Assembly (NCBI RefSeq): GCF_900109225.1
Contig: NZ_FNZK01000009.1
Coordinates: 86,890 to 150,889 of the forward strand
Source: Propionispira arboris
Lineage (GTDB): Bacteria; Bacillota; Negativicutes; Selenomonadales; Selenomonadaceae
DNA: 64,000 nucleotides
Reading direction: 5' to 3'
Shown here: one piece after another, positions 26,340 through 34,866 of the stretch
Position numbering within the stretch: position 1 is the first letter of the stretch
How the letters are laid out: each line of letters begins with the position of its first letter
Translations under genes and position numbers: made by a program
The notes under the pieces: generated by a model
Told to the model about the DNA's origin: nothing
Seen by the model: only the letters and a program-made list of their open reading frames with translations
The model's database searches: none

Positions 26340-26855
26340 TTATTTTTTATACCGATCCATAATTGGATGACTGCTGACTAAATAATGGCTATTTGTTTGC
26401 TCAAAAAATATTTCACGATTAATTGACTTTGATCCACTTTGAATAGAGTCGACCAGAGATAAACAACAAGGGAAAATATCAGTCAGTGGTTTGCCGATTA
26501 CATGTACAGTTGATGTGTGCATGATTTTTTCAGCTGCTGGATTATACTGGGTGATACAGCCATGACTGTCGATCGCAACGACACCGTCTGTTACAGCATC
26601 TAAAACGGCCTTCAGTTGTTCCGCTTTTTCTTCGTGAGGCATTAATTCGATTTGAGCCACAGCGGTTATATCAGAAATTTGAGCTATGTCACGCAGCAGG
26701 GGCTGCTCGAGTTCGATTGACATAGGTTCAGTTTCGAGGAAAATAACATTGATACCCACTTCCATCGAGACGATATTTAATTGATGATGCATAAAAATAT
26801 AGGCAATATCAAAAACAATTCCAACACGGTCTATATAGGAAACCTTAATACGCAT
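26340..26855 (-). CDS. ACT-PAS sensory part of the same sigma-54 activator (5' part of a frameshifted gene)
   Basis: The 171-residue first part. Residues 1-75 look like an ACT domain (RIKVSYIDRVGIVFDIAYIF), and residues 80-165 like a PAS domain (VTDGVVAIDSHGCITQYNPAAEKI). The layout ACT-PAS-AAA+-HTH is that of TyrR-like amino acid sensors. The frame ends at HPIMDRYKK with TAA in the A6 run at about 26345-26350; one additional A would restore the frame into the AAA+ half. It starts at ATG 26855 after GGGGGAATA. ACT domains typically bind amino acids, which fits the neighbouring ald and permease genes. Confidence 0.8.
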   Translation of the reverse strand: MRIKVSYIDRVGIVFDIAYIFMHHQLNIVSMEVGINVIFLETEPMSIELEQPLLRDIAQISDITAVAQIELMPHEEKAEQLKAVLDAVTDGVVAIDSHGCITQYNPAAEKIMHTSTVHVIGKPLTDIFPCCLSLVDSIQSGSKSINREIFFEQTNSHYLVSSHPIMDRYKK

Positions 26856-27243
26856 GAGGTATTCCCCCTAAATAAAATATTACAGGAAACTAGATAGAAT
26901 GAATAAACAATATAAGTCCATAGTAGTATTTGTCCGAGATGGAAGGGGATAGCTTGCTTAAGCTATCGTTAGCCTGGGGCTGCATAGAATTTCCTTCATC
27001 ATATAGATTTGTAATGACATGCAAATTCGTACATTTGTCTGTTTCTACATAACCAGGTAAATCCCTGCTTAGTAGGTAAAAATAGCTGCCTAAAAGAATT
27101 TTTTTTTACTTTTCTTGTAATTTAATTTGAATTTGGTGATTTTTTTATGGTAGTATATAAAAGAAACATATTGTTTAGCAAAAACAAATAGAGTAGAATT
27201 ATGTTAGGTTTATATGTTTATTGTATACAAGAAGGTGAAAAGT
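26856..27243. other. Divergent intergenic region upstream of mqnE
   Basis: No gene seen. It holds a short hairpin, GATAGCTT-GCTT-AAGCTATC (26948-26967), and a candidate mqnE promoter TTGAAT-N18-TAGTAT (27127-27156). I do not recognise a known RNA family here. Confidence 0.4.
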
Positions 27244-28329
27244 TTGACAGAAGTTACTAAAAAAATTGGTGATAAAATTTTAAAAGGTGAGCGTCTTACA
27301 AAAGAAGATGGTCTTGCTTTATATGATTGTGATGATCTGGCATGGCTTGGATCGATGGCGGATCTGGTTCGCTATCGTATTAGCGGTGATTATGTTTATT
27401 ATAATGTAAATCGGCATATCAATCTTACGAATATCTGTACATCACGCTGCTCGTTTTGTGCGTTTGGCTGCGATGAAGACAGCCAGCAGGCATATGAAAT
27501 GAATCAAGAACGTGTTTTGGAAGTGGTTAAGCAGGCGACAGCGGATCCAGACCTTAGCGGTCTGCATATTGTGAGTGGACTCCATCCAACCTGGCCGTTT
27601 GAGTATTATGTAAATATTATTCGAGCCATTAAGACCAATTTTCCGACGTTGCATTTAAAAGGGTTTACGGGAGTCGAAATTACTCATTTTGCTAAGATTT
27701 CAGGGAAATCAATTCGACAGGTTTTACAAACTTTAATGGATGCCGGACTCGAGGCTTTGCCGGGGGGCGGCGCAGAAATCCTCTCAGATCGAATTCGCCA
27801 GCAGCTTTGTCCGAATAAAGCGACGGCCAGTGAATGGCTGGAAGTGGCACAGACGGCACATGATCTTGGGATTAAAACGAATGCCAGTATGTTATATGGT
27901 CACATTGAAACCATTGAAGAACGTATTGATCATTTGTTGACTTTGCGTAAGTTACAAGATAAAACGGGCGGTTTTCAGACCTTTATTTGTTTTCCGTTTC
28001 ATCCCGAACATACAGAAATGGCTAATATGGTTCAGCGGACCAGCGTATGGGATGATCTAAAAACGATGGCAATTTCACGCCTTATGTTGGATAATTTTCG
28101 CAATATTAAAGCCTATTGGGTGATGCTTACACTGCCGATTGCACAATTGGCCTTGGGTTTTGGTGCCAATGATATTGATGGGACCATTCAGGAAGAAAAA
28201 ATTATGCATGCAGCAGGAGCGAAATCGAGTACATCACTCAGTAAAGAAACTTTGATTGCGACCATTCGGGAAGCTGGCCGGACGCCTGTGGAATGTGATT
28301 GCAATTTTAATATTGTTAAAGTATTTTAA
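27244..28329 (+). CDS. mqnE: Aminofutalosine synthase (radical SAM)
   Basis: A 361-residue radical SAM enzyme of the MqnE/CofH/MqnC group. The cluster motif CxxxCxxC is at C65, C69 and C72 (ICTSRCSFCAFG), and GFTGVEITHFA and EALPGGGAEILSDRIR are typical of MqnE, which makes aminodeoxyfutalosine in the futalosine route to menaquinone. I prefer TTG 27244, 6-7 bases after AGAAGGTGA, over an ATG at 27214 that lacks a ribosome binding site. It is the only menaquinone gene in the window. MqnC or CofH is a less likely alternative. Confidence 0.85.
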   Translation: MTEVTKKIGDKILKGERLTKEDGLALYDCDDLAWLGSMADLVRYRISGDYVYYNVNRHINLTNICTSRCSFCAFGCDEDSQQAYEMNQERVLEVVKQATADPDLSGLHIVSGLHPTWPFEYYVNIIRAIKTNFPTLHLKGFTGVEITHFAKISGKSIRQVLQTLMDAGLEALPGGGAEILSDRIRQQLCPNKATASEWLEVAQTAHDLGIKTNASMLYGHIETIEERIDHLLTLRKLQDKTGGFQTFICFPFHPEHTEMANMVQRTSVWDDLKTMAISRLMLDNFRNIKAYWVMLTLPIAQLALGFGANDIDGTIQEEKIMHAAGAKSSTSLSKETLIATIREAGRTPVECDCNFNIVKVF

Positions 28330-28447
28330 AATTCAAACATCTTACTTCATAAGAAATTCACATTAAAGGAATATAATAAATATATGTCGAATTATATAAA
28401 TAAGTGTAGTTTCAAATATACTGAATATAAAGTTTTGGAGGCTCGGT

Positions 28448-28729
28448 ATGTCAGAAAGATTAACGTTACAAGATGTTCTCAGAGAGTATGGTATTCCCCA
28501 GATTAAGCTTGATATTCATGCGACTCGTGAAGAATGTCTGAAATTGCGGGAAAAGTTGATGGCGATTCGTGATCTCAGTCAGGCTAAAGAACAAGGTTAT
28601 TTAGATATTGATTGTAAAGTTTATATTGATGTTGATGATATTGATCGCTATTTATCAGGTGAATTGGATACATTAGCAGAGATTTATGCATTTCCAGAAG
28701 ATGTGAAAGCTTATCGGGAGGAAGAATAA
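28448..28729 (+). CDS. Small acidic protein of unknown function
   Basis: A 93-residue protein I do not recognise. It is acidic, probably helical at the start (LTLQDVLREYGIPQIKLDI), with a middle rich in Asp (DIDCKVYIDVDDIDRYL). It has no signal peptide, cysteine cluster or membrane segment. It begins at ATG after TTTTGGAGGCTCGGT, a strong ribosome binding site, and its stop is one base before the next ATG, so the two genes are co-translated. Confidence 0.75.
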   Translation: MSERLTLQDVLREYGIPQIKLDIHATREECLKLREKLMAIRDLSQAKEQGYLDIDCKVYIDVDDIDRYLSGELDTLAEIYAFPEDVKAYREEE

Positions 28730-28730
28730 A

Positions 28731-29351
28731 ATGAAATTAAAGAAAATAGTAACGATTGTTTTAGTATGTTTCTTTGCTTTATCATCGATTGCCTTTGCGG
28801 CAAAGGGGGGAGCAAAATTTTCCGCACCTAAGTCGGCACCTAGTGTTTCAACGCCGTCGAAAACTTCAGGTGCTTCAACGACTACACCATCAAAAGAATA
28901 TACGCCATCGAAAGATGCTAAATCCTTAAGCAAGGATGCACCAGCAGCCAGTACAAAATCTGCAGCAACGCCAGCTGCTGCCGCCAGTTCATCCCCGTGG
29001 GGTGGAATGATGCGAAATGTTGGCTTGTTTGCCGGTGGTATGTTCCTCGGCAGTATGCTTGGTAATATGTTTGGTATGGGTGGTATGGGCATGGGTGCCG
29101 ATATCATGGGTTTATTGATGAATGTAGTCTTGTTGGGAGTCGTCTTTATGGTAGGACGTTTCTTATGGAATAAGTTTAAAAACAAAGGTAATAATGTAAG
29201 TCATTTCACACGTCCACAACAAGATGTTTCACCATATCGGAATAAATATGATATGGCATCTAAAAAAAATGACGAAGAATTGCCGAATATTACACCAGAA
29301 CACGATTCTTATCAAAGTAAAAGCAAAGCGGATGAATATCGTAACCGTTAA
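28731..29351 (+). CDS. Secreted/membrane protein of unknown function, Tim44-N-terminus-like
   Basis: A 206-residue protein. It has a signal peptide (hydrophobic VTIVLVCFFALSSIAFA, cleavage likely after AFA) and a Ser/Thr/Pro/Ala-rich low-complexity stretch to about residue 85. A Gly/Met-rich hydrophobic region follows (GLFAGGMFLGSMLGNMFG), then a second hydrophobic stretch (LLMNVVLLGVVFMVGRFLW), and a charged tail. This order resembles the N-terminal half of bacterial Tim44-domain proteins, but the Tim44 domain itself is absent. Function unknown. Probably co-expressed with the small acidic protein upstream. Confidence 0.75.
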   Translation: MKLKKIVTIVLVCFFALSSIAFAAKGGAKFSAPKSAPSVSTPSKTSGASTTTPSKEYTPSKDAKSLSKDAPAASTKSAATPAAAASSSPWGGMMRNVGLFAGGMFLGSMLGNMFGMGGMGMGADIMGLLMNVVLLGVVFMVGRFLWNKFKNKGNNVSHFTRPQQDVSPYRNKYDMASKKNDEELPNITPEHDSYQSKSKADEYRNR

Positions 29352-29353
29352 AT

Positions 29354-29396
29354 AAAAAATGACCTGCATTTCTAAATTGAAATGCAGGTCATTTTT
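29354..29396. terminator. Bidirectional terminator
   Basis: AAAAATGACCTGCATTT pairs with AAATGCAGGTCATTTTT. It lies between convergent genes and has A/T tracts on both sides. Confidence 0.85.
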
Positions 29397-29416
29397 ATGT
29401 CAGCGAATAGGAGTAG

Positions 29417-30172
29417 TTATTTCGTGATACGTTTTGCGCCAATATATTTTGGCTTCCAATATGAATTATCTAATTCATCGATACGAACCCCTTTACTCGA
29501 TGAGGTGTGAATGAATTTGCCGTCACCAATATAGATTCCACAATGGGAAGGGCCTGGCTCATAGGTCGTGAAAAAAACTAAATCACCGCTTTGCAAGGCA
29601 CTGCGGCTGATATTTTTGCCCAGTCTATACTGTTCATCGGCGGTACGGGGAATGGATATTTTCTGCTGGGCAAATACATACTGCAGGTAACCGGAACAGT
29701 CAAAACCTTTTGGTGTAGTGCCACCGAATTGGTATGGAACACCGATGTAATGTTTTGCTGTCTGGATAATTGGTGGAACCATATTTGTTGTGATAAACGG
29801 GGAACCTTCAGGTGCCGGGCTATTGGGAAAATTTATTTGACCAACAGCTGGAACGGCTTCTCTTTTTTTTACTATAGGTGTTGCTTTTTTTAGCGCTCGC
29901 CAAGTCTGACCATCAACGATACCATTAATTTTAATCCGTTGGTCACGCTGAAATTCAAGGACAGCTTGTTTTGTTTCTAAACCAAAAATACCGTCAATAC
30001 TTGTAATGGTATAATTAAGTCGCTTTAATTGCTGTTGCAGAGCTATGACTTCGCTGCCATGCGAACTTTGTGAGAGCGATTTTGCTGCATTTGCTGCCGT
30101 GGGAGGAAGTAAAACAAACAGTAATGTTATGATAATAGAGTAAAGAATCAACTTCATAAAATTCCCTATCAT
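29417..30172 (-). CDS. NlpC/P60 cell-wall endopeptidase with peptidoglycan-binding domain
   Basis: A 251-residue exported hydrolase. A signal segment (ILYSIIITLLFVLLPPTAANA) is followed by a peptidoglycan-binding domain 1 (about 40-95, VIALQQQLKRLNYTITSIDGIFGLETKQAVLEFQ region) and a C-terminal NlpC/P60 domain. The catalytic triad is visible as Cys in PKGFDCSGYLQYVF, His in GPSHCGIYIGDG and His in KFIHTSSSKGV. It should cleave stem peptides of peptidoglycan. ATG 30172 has AAAGGA at 8 bases; an in-frame upstream ATG overlaps the preceding arsR stop. The two may form an operon. Confidence 0.9.
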   Translation of the reverse strand: MIGNFMKLILYSIIITLLFVLLPPTAANAAKSLSQSSHGSEVIALQQQLKRLNYTITSIDGIFGLETKQAVLEFQRDQRIKINGIVDGQTWRALKKATPIVKKREAVPAVGQINFPNSPAPEGSPFITTNMVPPIIQTAKHYIGVPYQFGGTTPKGFDCSGYLQYVFAQQKISIPRTADEQYRLGKNISRSALQSGDLVFFTTYEPGPSHCGIYIGDGKFIHTSSSKGVRIDELDNSYWKPKYIGAKRITK

Positions 30173-30185
30173 TTGATTTTTCCTT

Positions 30186-30566
30186 TCAGCCATGCTTAAT
30201 ATGTTCGAGTCCCTGACTCATTAGGCTTACAACATGAGAGTCGTCAAGTGAATACCAGGCTTCTTTACCCTCTTTGCGAAATTTTACGAGCCTTGCTCCG
30301 CGCAGTACCCTCAGTTGGTGCGAGATGGCGGACTGACCCATCTGCAGGGTTGCTGCAATATCACAGACGCACATTTCATTTTTTGTGAGCAGTCCTAATA
30401 TTCGAATCCGTGTTGGATCCCCAAGGATTTTGAATGTGTCTGCCAAGATCATTGTTGTTTCTTCCGTCAGTAAATGCAGTTTTGCTGCGTGAACCATATC
30501 TTGATGTACGATATAAGCATCACATGTTTCACAATTGCAAGTTTCAGTTTTTTTTTCATGTATCAT
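30186..30566 (-). CDS. ArsR/SmtB family metal-sensing repressor
   Basis: A 126-residue winged-helix regulator. LGDPTRIRILGLLTKNEMCVCDIAATL holds the alpha-3 metal site (MCVCD) of CadC-type sensors, and MGQSAISHQLRVLRGARLVK is the recognition helix and wing. The last helix, DDSHVVSLMSQGLEHIKH, has the D-x-H...H pattern of the alpha-5 zinc site of SmtB/CzrA. The N-terminus contains TCNCETCDAY, like the cysteine-rich N-terminal arm of CadC. So it could bind Cd/Pb and Zn. The obvious operator is in front of the ATPase gene at 20031-20058, 10 kb away; regulation of that gene is a guess. Confidence 0.88.
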   Translation of the reverse strand: MIHEKKTETCNCETCDAYIVHQDMVHAAKLHLLTEETTMILADTFKILGDPTRIRILGLLTKNEMCVCDIAATLQMGQSAISHQLRVLRGARLVKFRKEGKEAWYSLDDSHVVSLMSQGLEHIKHG

Positions 30567-30630
30567 TGAATCCTCCTATTCTACTAGCAAGAGAAACTGT
30601 CTAAACGCAGAAAATATTATTATTATTCTA

Positions 30631-30652
30631 ATAAGTTGCATTATATATATCA
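30631..30652. repeat. End fragment of the dispersed palindromic element
   Basis: ATAAGTTGCATTATATATAT is the reverse complement of the terminal TATATATAATGCAACTTAT of other copies. Confidence 0.4.
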
Positions 30653-30731
30653 GTATAAAGCAAAAAATAAAATTTGAAAATAAAATCTTTGAAAATAAGT
30701 TGTTTTTTCTTAATGGGGACAGATAAAAAAC

Positions 30732-30889
30732 TGTGGATAACTTTTCAATAAAAGAGAGTTATCAACAATATTATCCACAAAATCGAATATATTGTGGATA
30801 AGTATAGGATCCTGAAACTAAATCATGTGTTACGGTATATAAAAAAGTTATTCACAAGCCTGAATAAATTTATCCCCAACTGTGTATAA
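30732..30889. other. Cluster of DnaA boxes next to an AT-rich region
   Basis: Seven sites within 158 bp match the DnaA box TTATCCACA on either strand: perfect copies at 30732-30740 (minus), 30771-30779 (plus) and 30793-30801 (minus); near-matches TTATCAACA (30759), TTATTCACA (30848), TTATCCCCA (30870) and TGTGTATAA (30881). The 130 bp before it (30601-30730) are extremely AT-rich. The layout resembles an origin or a DnaA-titration site, but dnaA, dnaN and rpmH are not nearby. No gene fits in this 400-bp gap. Confidence 0.75.
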
Positions 30890-30927
30890 GTATTTTTTTC
30901 TGTAAAGAAAAAGTGTGCTTTTGCATT

Positions 30928-30970
30928 AAAAAGCAGATAACTCCTACGCTGAGAAATTATCTGCTTTTTT
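30928..30970. terminator. Terminator downstream of threonine dehydratase
   Basis: AAAAAGCAGATAA pairs with TTATCTGCTTTTT. On the minus strand it lies just after the threonine dehydratase stop. Confidence 0.8.
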
Positions 30971-30982
30971 AAATTCGTTTTG

Positions 30983-32227
30983 TTAATATACCTTAGTTAC
31001 AATAAAATCATTTTTTTCTAAAGCGGCAACGATTTGTTTGACATGGTCCTGCCCATGTGTCTCAATAGTAACTTCAAGTTGAACTTTTTTAAAGCTGTCC
31101 GTCACTTTGGCTTGGTTATGGTCAAGTTTTATAACATTGGCATTTTCTGCGGCTAAAACTTGTGAAACTTTAAGCAATTGTCCTGGTTTATCAGGAAGCT
31201 GGACCGCAAAACAGAAAATGCGTCCACGAGCAATCAAAGCTTTGTCAATTAGAGCTGAAATCGTCGATATATCAATATTGCCGCCACTGACGATAGCGAC
31301 AACTTTTTTCCCTTTAAGAGAAAGTTTGGTGAGTGCAGCTAAAGATAGGACACCAGCACCTTCGGCGATCAATTTATGCTTCTCAATTAAAGAGAGTAGA
31401 GCTGACATGATTTCTAGTTCGGATACGGTTATTATTTCATCCACATATTTTTTTATGAATTCGAACGTCAATTTACCAGGCGTTTTTACAGCTGTACCGT
31501 CTGCTACCGTATCCACTTGTCGAAGTGTGCTGACTTTCCCCTTGGCAAGGGAGTATTTGATACAGGCGGCCCCCTCTGGCTCGACACCAATGATTTTTAC
31601 ATTTGGATTTACTGCTTTGGTAGCAAGAGCTACACCACTGATAAAACCACCGCCACCGACTGGTACAAGTATGGCATCTACATCTTTAAGTTCGTCAATG
31701 ATCTCAAGAGCTGTGGTTCCTTGACCGACAAGAACCTGAACATCATCAAAGGGGTGAACAAAGACATATCCGTGTTCTTTTTGTAGTTCAACGGCTTTTC
31801 CGTAAGCATCATCATAGCTGTCTCCGTAAAGAACTACTTCGGCACCGTAAGCGCGTGTCGCTTCAACCTTTAAGATCGGAGTCGTTGCTGGCATAGCAAT
31901 AACAGCTTTTACACCGAGCTGCTGAGCGGCAAATGCTACGCCTTGGGCATGATTGCCAGCGGAAGCTGTGATGACACCTTTTGATTTTTCTTCGGTAGAT
32001 AGCTGACTAATTTTGTTATAAGCACCACGTAATTTAAAAGAACCTGTGTTTTGCAGATTTTCTGGTTTAATGTAGACATCATTTCCAGAAATAGAAGAAA
32101 AATATGGGCTTTGAATTAAATGTGTTTTTTTTACGACTTGATTTAATTGTTTTGCAGCCTGATAGACATCCGCAATGGATGTACTTTCCATGATTGATTG
32201 AGCGGTTGATTTTTTTTCTTCAGACAT
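30983..32227 (-). CDS. ilvA: Threonine dehydratase (threonine ammonia-lyase) with ACT domain
   Basis: A 414-residue PLP enzyme that deaminates L-threonine to 2-oxobutyrate. The PLP lysine is in GSFKLRGAYNK, SAGNHAQGVA is the substrate loop, and VPVGGGGFISGVA binds the PLP phosphate. Residues from about 330 form an ACT-like C-terminal domain (FAVQLPDKPGQLLKVSQVLA), so this is the medium-length form with one ACT domain. It could serve isoleucine synthesis or threonine breakdown; tdcB is an alternative name. I start it at ATG 32227, preceded by TTAGGAGGCTTCTT, rather than 60 bases upstream. Confidence 0.92.
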   Translation of the reverse strand: MSEEKKSTAQSIMESTSIADVYQAAKQLNQVVKKTHLIQSPYFSSISGNDVYIKPENLQNTGSFKLRGAYNKISQLSTEEKSKGVITASAGNHAQGVAFAAQQLGVKAVIAMPATTPILKVEATRAYGAEVVLYGDSYDDAYGKAVELQKEHGYVFVHPFDDVQVLVGQGTTALEIIDELKDVDAILVPVGGGGFISGVALATKAVNPNVKIIGVEPEGAACIKYSLAKGKVSTLRQVDTVADGTAVKTPGKLTFEFIKKYVDEIITVSELEIMSALLSLIEKHKLIAEGAGVLSLAALTKLSLKGKKVVAIVSGGNIDISTISALIDKALIARGRIFCFAVQLPDKPGQLLKVSQVLAAENANVIKLDHNQAKVTDSFKKVQLEVTIETHGQDHVKQIVAALEKNDFIVTKVY

Positions 32228-32400
32228 CAAGAAGCCTCCTAAAAAATATAAATGAAGCTGAACATCAAAGTTTGCAATGGGATACAAGTATTGAGTCTTT
32301 GAATAGTAACTTCATTTTGCGGTCAAACGCACATATGGAAATGACTATGTTTACAAATTATATACAATATGCACAAAAATAACCGATAAATGTTTAGTAG

Positions 32401-32430
32401 ATTTTAGCATTAACCAACCATTGCTGTCAA
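32401..32430 (-). promoter_or_regulatory. Promoter of the threonine dehydratase gene
   Basis: On the minus strand TTGACA (32430-32425), an 18-bp spacer and TAAAAT (32406-32401). It implies a leader of about 165 nt, in which I see no known riboswitch or T-box. Confidence 0.65.
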
Positions 32431-32602
32431 GTTTGATTCGGCAAAATATAGTCGTGTTTTGCTATAAATTCAGGTAATTTGTAATTATTTATGGAAGTCG
32501 TTGTAAAAAGACAGGACTTTTAGCAGTTGTAACGAAGTATTAATATATGACAATAAGAGGCTAGAAAAAGACGAAGGATACATATAAAGAGGAGTGAGCT
32601 TT

Positions 32603-33040
32603 ATGCAGGCATTTGGACGGATTTTGGTGCCAGTAGATGGTTCGAAAAATTCGGATAAGGCTATTGCAGCAGCAGTTGATATTAATTCCGTATCCCATGG
32701 GCAGATTGATTTTTTATATGTGGCTTATTTTAATGGCAATACCGATGATCCGGCGGATCAGATTTCATGGCTGCCGGATGAATTTACGGGATCAATCCAG
32801 CAAATCAGCCAGGCTGTTTTGCTGCATGCCGTAAAGCAGATTTCAACAGATTCAAATTATATGACACATACTGCAACTGGAATTCCGGCGAAACAAATTC
32901 TGAAATTTGCCAAGGACCATGCAAGCGATTTAATTGTAATTGGCGGGCGCGGCCTTGGGGTTGTCGAGGGTTTTTTGCTTGGTAGTGTGAGTCAGGAAGT
33001 TCTCGAACATGCCCGCTGCCCAGTTCTTATCGTGAAATAA
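32603..33040 (+). CDS. Universal stress protein (UspA) paralog 1
   Basis: A 145-residue UspA-domain protein: RILVPVDGSKNSDKAIAAA at the start and the ATP-binding GGRGLGVVEGFLLGSVSQEV near the end, which fits G-x2-G-x9-G(S/T). Start chosen at ATG 32603, nine bases after AGAGGAG. First of three adjacent paralogs. Usp proteins bind ATP or AMP and influence stress survival; the particular role cannot be read here. Confidence 0.9.
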   Translation: MQAFGRILVPVDGSKNSDKAIAAAVDINSVSHGQIDFLYVAYFNGNTDDPADQISWLPDEFTGSIQQISQAVLLHAVKQISTDSNYMTHTATGIPAKQILKFAKDHASDLIVIGGRGLGVVEGFLLGSVSQEVLEHARCPVLIVK

Positions 33041-33076
33041 CAGATCATATAAATCGAAAAATAGGGGGGGATTATT

Positions 33077-33541
33077 ATGGCGGAATATCGACATATTTTA
33101 GTTCCAGTTGATGGTTCAGCAAGTTCGTTAAAGGCAGTAGAACAAGCTATTGAGCTAGCTGGACTTTGTGATGCTGAAATCAACTTCATCCATGTAGCAA
33201 ATTTAAATGGTGTCATGGGAAGTTACCCCGCGTTTGTATCGCCTCGTTCTACTTTTAGTGGTTCTATATTGGAAGATGTAGTAGAAATTGGTAGAAAAAT
33301 ATTAGACCAAGCATTGGATATGGTGCCGCAATCTATTAAAGCAAAAGGGCATTGTGTAAATGGAAACCCTGCTTCGGCAATTTTGCAAGAAGCAGAAGCC
33401 TTGAAGGTTGATTTGATTATAGTTGGAAGTCGGGGGCTGGGAGTGCTGAAGGGAACTTTGGTTGGCAGTGTCAGCCGTTCTTTGTTAGGCAATGCAAATT
33501 GTCCTGTTCTGGTTGTGAAAGCAGTAGAAGAAGAAAAATAG
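33077..33541 (+). CDS. Universal stress protein (UspA) paralog 2
   Basis: A 154-residue UspA-domain protein (HILVPVDGSASSLKAVEQAI; SRGLGVLKGTLVGSVSRSLL), with the full nucleotide-binding motif. It follows paralog 1 by 36 bases and is followed by paralog 3 after 12 bases, which indicates one transcript. ATG is preceded by ATAGGGGGGG. Confidence 0.9.
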   Translation: MAEYRHILVPVDGSASSLKAVEQAIELAGLCDAEINFIHVANLNGVMGSYPAFVSPRSTFSGSILEDVVEIGRKILDQALDMVPQSIKAKGHCVNGNPASAILQEAEALKVDLIIVGSRGLGVLKGTLVGSVSRSLLGNANCPVLVVKAVEEEK

Positions 33542-33553
33542 GAGGATATTATT

Positions 33554-33976
33554 ATGGATAAAATTAGACGTATTTTAGTTCCGGTCGATGGGTCAGAAAG
33601 CTCAGATCGAGCAATTTCACAGGCAATAACGCTGGCGGATGTTTGTGAAGCGAAAATAGCATTTCTCTATGTGGCCAATATCAATCAATTGGCGATTAAT
33701 GCTTGTTTATCAGATGCGATTTTAGAAGCTGTTACAAAAGCAGGCAATGTAATTTTGGATAAAGCACTTGCTGATGTTCCAGAGTCGATTACAGCGGAAG
33801 GATTTGCTGAAACTGGATCACCAGCCGTGGTGATTCTTGATTTTGCAAATTCAGAAGGTATTGATATGATCGTCATGGGAAGTCGGGGACTTGGGATTGT
33901 GAAAGGTGTACTTTTAGGCAGTGTCAGCCAGTATATTGTTGAACAATCAAAATGTCCGGTGCTTGTTGTAAAATAA
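33554..33976 (+). CDS. Universal stress protein (UspA) paralog 3
   Basis: A 140-residue UspA-domain protein (RRILVPVDGSESSDRAISQA; GSRGLGIVKGVLLGSVSQYI). It is closest to paralog 2 by eye and ends the triplet. ATG follows TAGGAGGAT. A strong terminator follows. Confidence 0.9.
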   Translation: MDKIRRILVPVDGSESSDRAISQAITLADVCEAKIAFLYVANINQLAINACLSDAILEAVTKAGNVILDKALADVPESITAEGFAETGSPAVVILDFANSEGIDMIVMGSRGLGIVKGVLLGSVSQYIVEQSKCPVLVVK

Positions 33977-33989
33977 GATATATTATATT

Positions 33990-34034
33990 AAAGGCATTGC
34001 CTGCATTGATAAAATGCAGGCAATGCCTTTTTGT
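33990..34034 (+). terminator. Terminator after the usp triplet
   Basis: AAAGGCATTGCCTGCAT pairs perfectly with ATGCAGGCAATGCCTTT, followed by TTG TTTT. Confidence 0.9.
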
Positions 34035-34062
34035 TTTGGGAAATGTTCTGTTTTTTGCTGTG

Positions 34063-34866
34063 TCAACTATCTGCTGCATCCGCTAACGTATCAAGTTCAA
34101 TGATTTCAAGACCTTGTTCTTTGAGGCGCAGCAGCTCATCGTGATCGGCATCTTTACCGGTGATGATTGTAGTGATTTTATTGATTGAGCCACTGAGAAA
34201 ATTATGTTCACGACCAATTTTGGAAGTCGTGGCAAGGACAAAGCATGGACCTTGGCAGCGCTTGAGCATCATTTCATTGACGGCTGTTTCCTGGAGGACA
34301 GATGTTGTAATGCCGCCTTTAACGCTAATACCGCCGACGCCGATAAAGGCTTTGTCGGCGGTGATTTTAGATAAGGTGTGCAGGGCAAATTCTCCGACCA
34401 TTGATTGTTTGCGCTCGTAAACTTCACCACCGGTTAAAATCAGTTCGACACGCGGGTCTTTTTCGGTCCCGACGGCACTGCCGTTATTGGTTACGATGAT
34501 AACTCGTTTATTTTTAATGTATTTCAGCAAAAGCAAAGTTGTGGAACTTGAGTTCATAAAAATAGTATCACCATCTTCAATTAGGTCTGCTGCATATTTT
34601 GCAATAGCATTTTTTTGCGATATGTTTTTTGGGGACAAGGTATCAAGTGGGGGATCTTCTTTTAATGTTCCTTCTAATAATCTTGCACCGCCGTGAAACC
34701 GGTTGACTATACTTTTTTCTTCAAAAATTTGCAAATCACGGCGAATTGTTGTTGGTGAAACTTTTAGTTGTTGGGCAAGATCATCGACTTGTACATCTTT
34801 TGACTCTTTTAAAGCTTTTAAAATATATTGCTGCCGTTTAAAAACGACACTTTTACTATTTTTCAT
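34063..34866 (-). CDS. DeoR-family repressor, probable UlaR-type regulator
   Basis: A 267-residue DeoR-family protein: N-terminal helix-turn-helix (QQYILKALKESKDVQVDDLAQQLKVSPTTIRRDLQIFEE region), and a C-terminal sugar-phosphate sensor domain (IEDGDTIFMNSSSTTLLLLKYI; ADKAFIGVGGISVKGGITT). DeoR repressors usually release DNA on binding a phosphorylated sugar. It is transcribed divergently from the ascorbate genes and the shared 365-bp region is filled with phased CATAAAA repeats, so it is the likely repressor of that operon. L-ascorbate 6-phosphate would be the inducer by analogy with UlaR. Confidence 0.9.
   Translation of the reverse strand: MKNSKSVVFKRQQYILKALKESKDVQVDDLAQQLKVSPTTIRRDLQIFEEKSIVNRFHGGARLLEGTLKEDPPLDTLSPKNISQKNAIAKYAADLIEDGDTIFMNSSSTTLLLLKYIKNKRVIIVTNNGSAVGTEKDPRVELILTGGEVYERKQSMVGEFALHTLSKITADKAFIGVGGISVKGGITTSVLQETAVNEMMLKRCQGPCFVLATTSKIGREHNFLSGSINKITTIITGKDADHDELLRLKEQGLEIIELDTLADAADS

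Noticed and set aside
30535..30726. Plus-strand 63-residue open frame upstream of the DnaA-box cluster
   Set aside because: Composed of AT-rich sequence and overlaps the arsR start region; better explained as the AT-rich flank.
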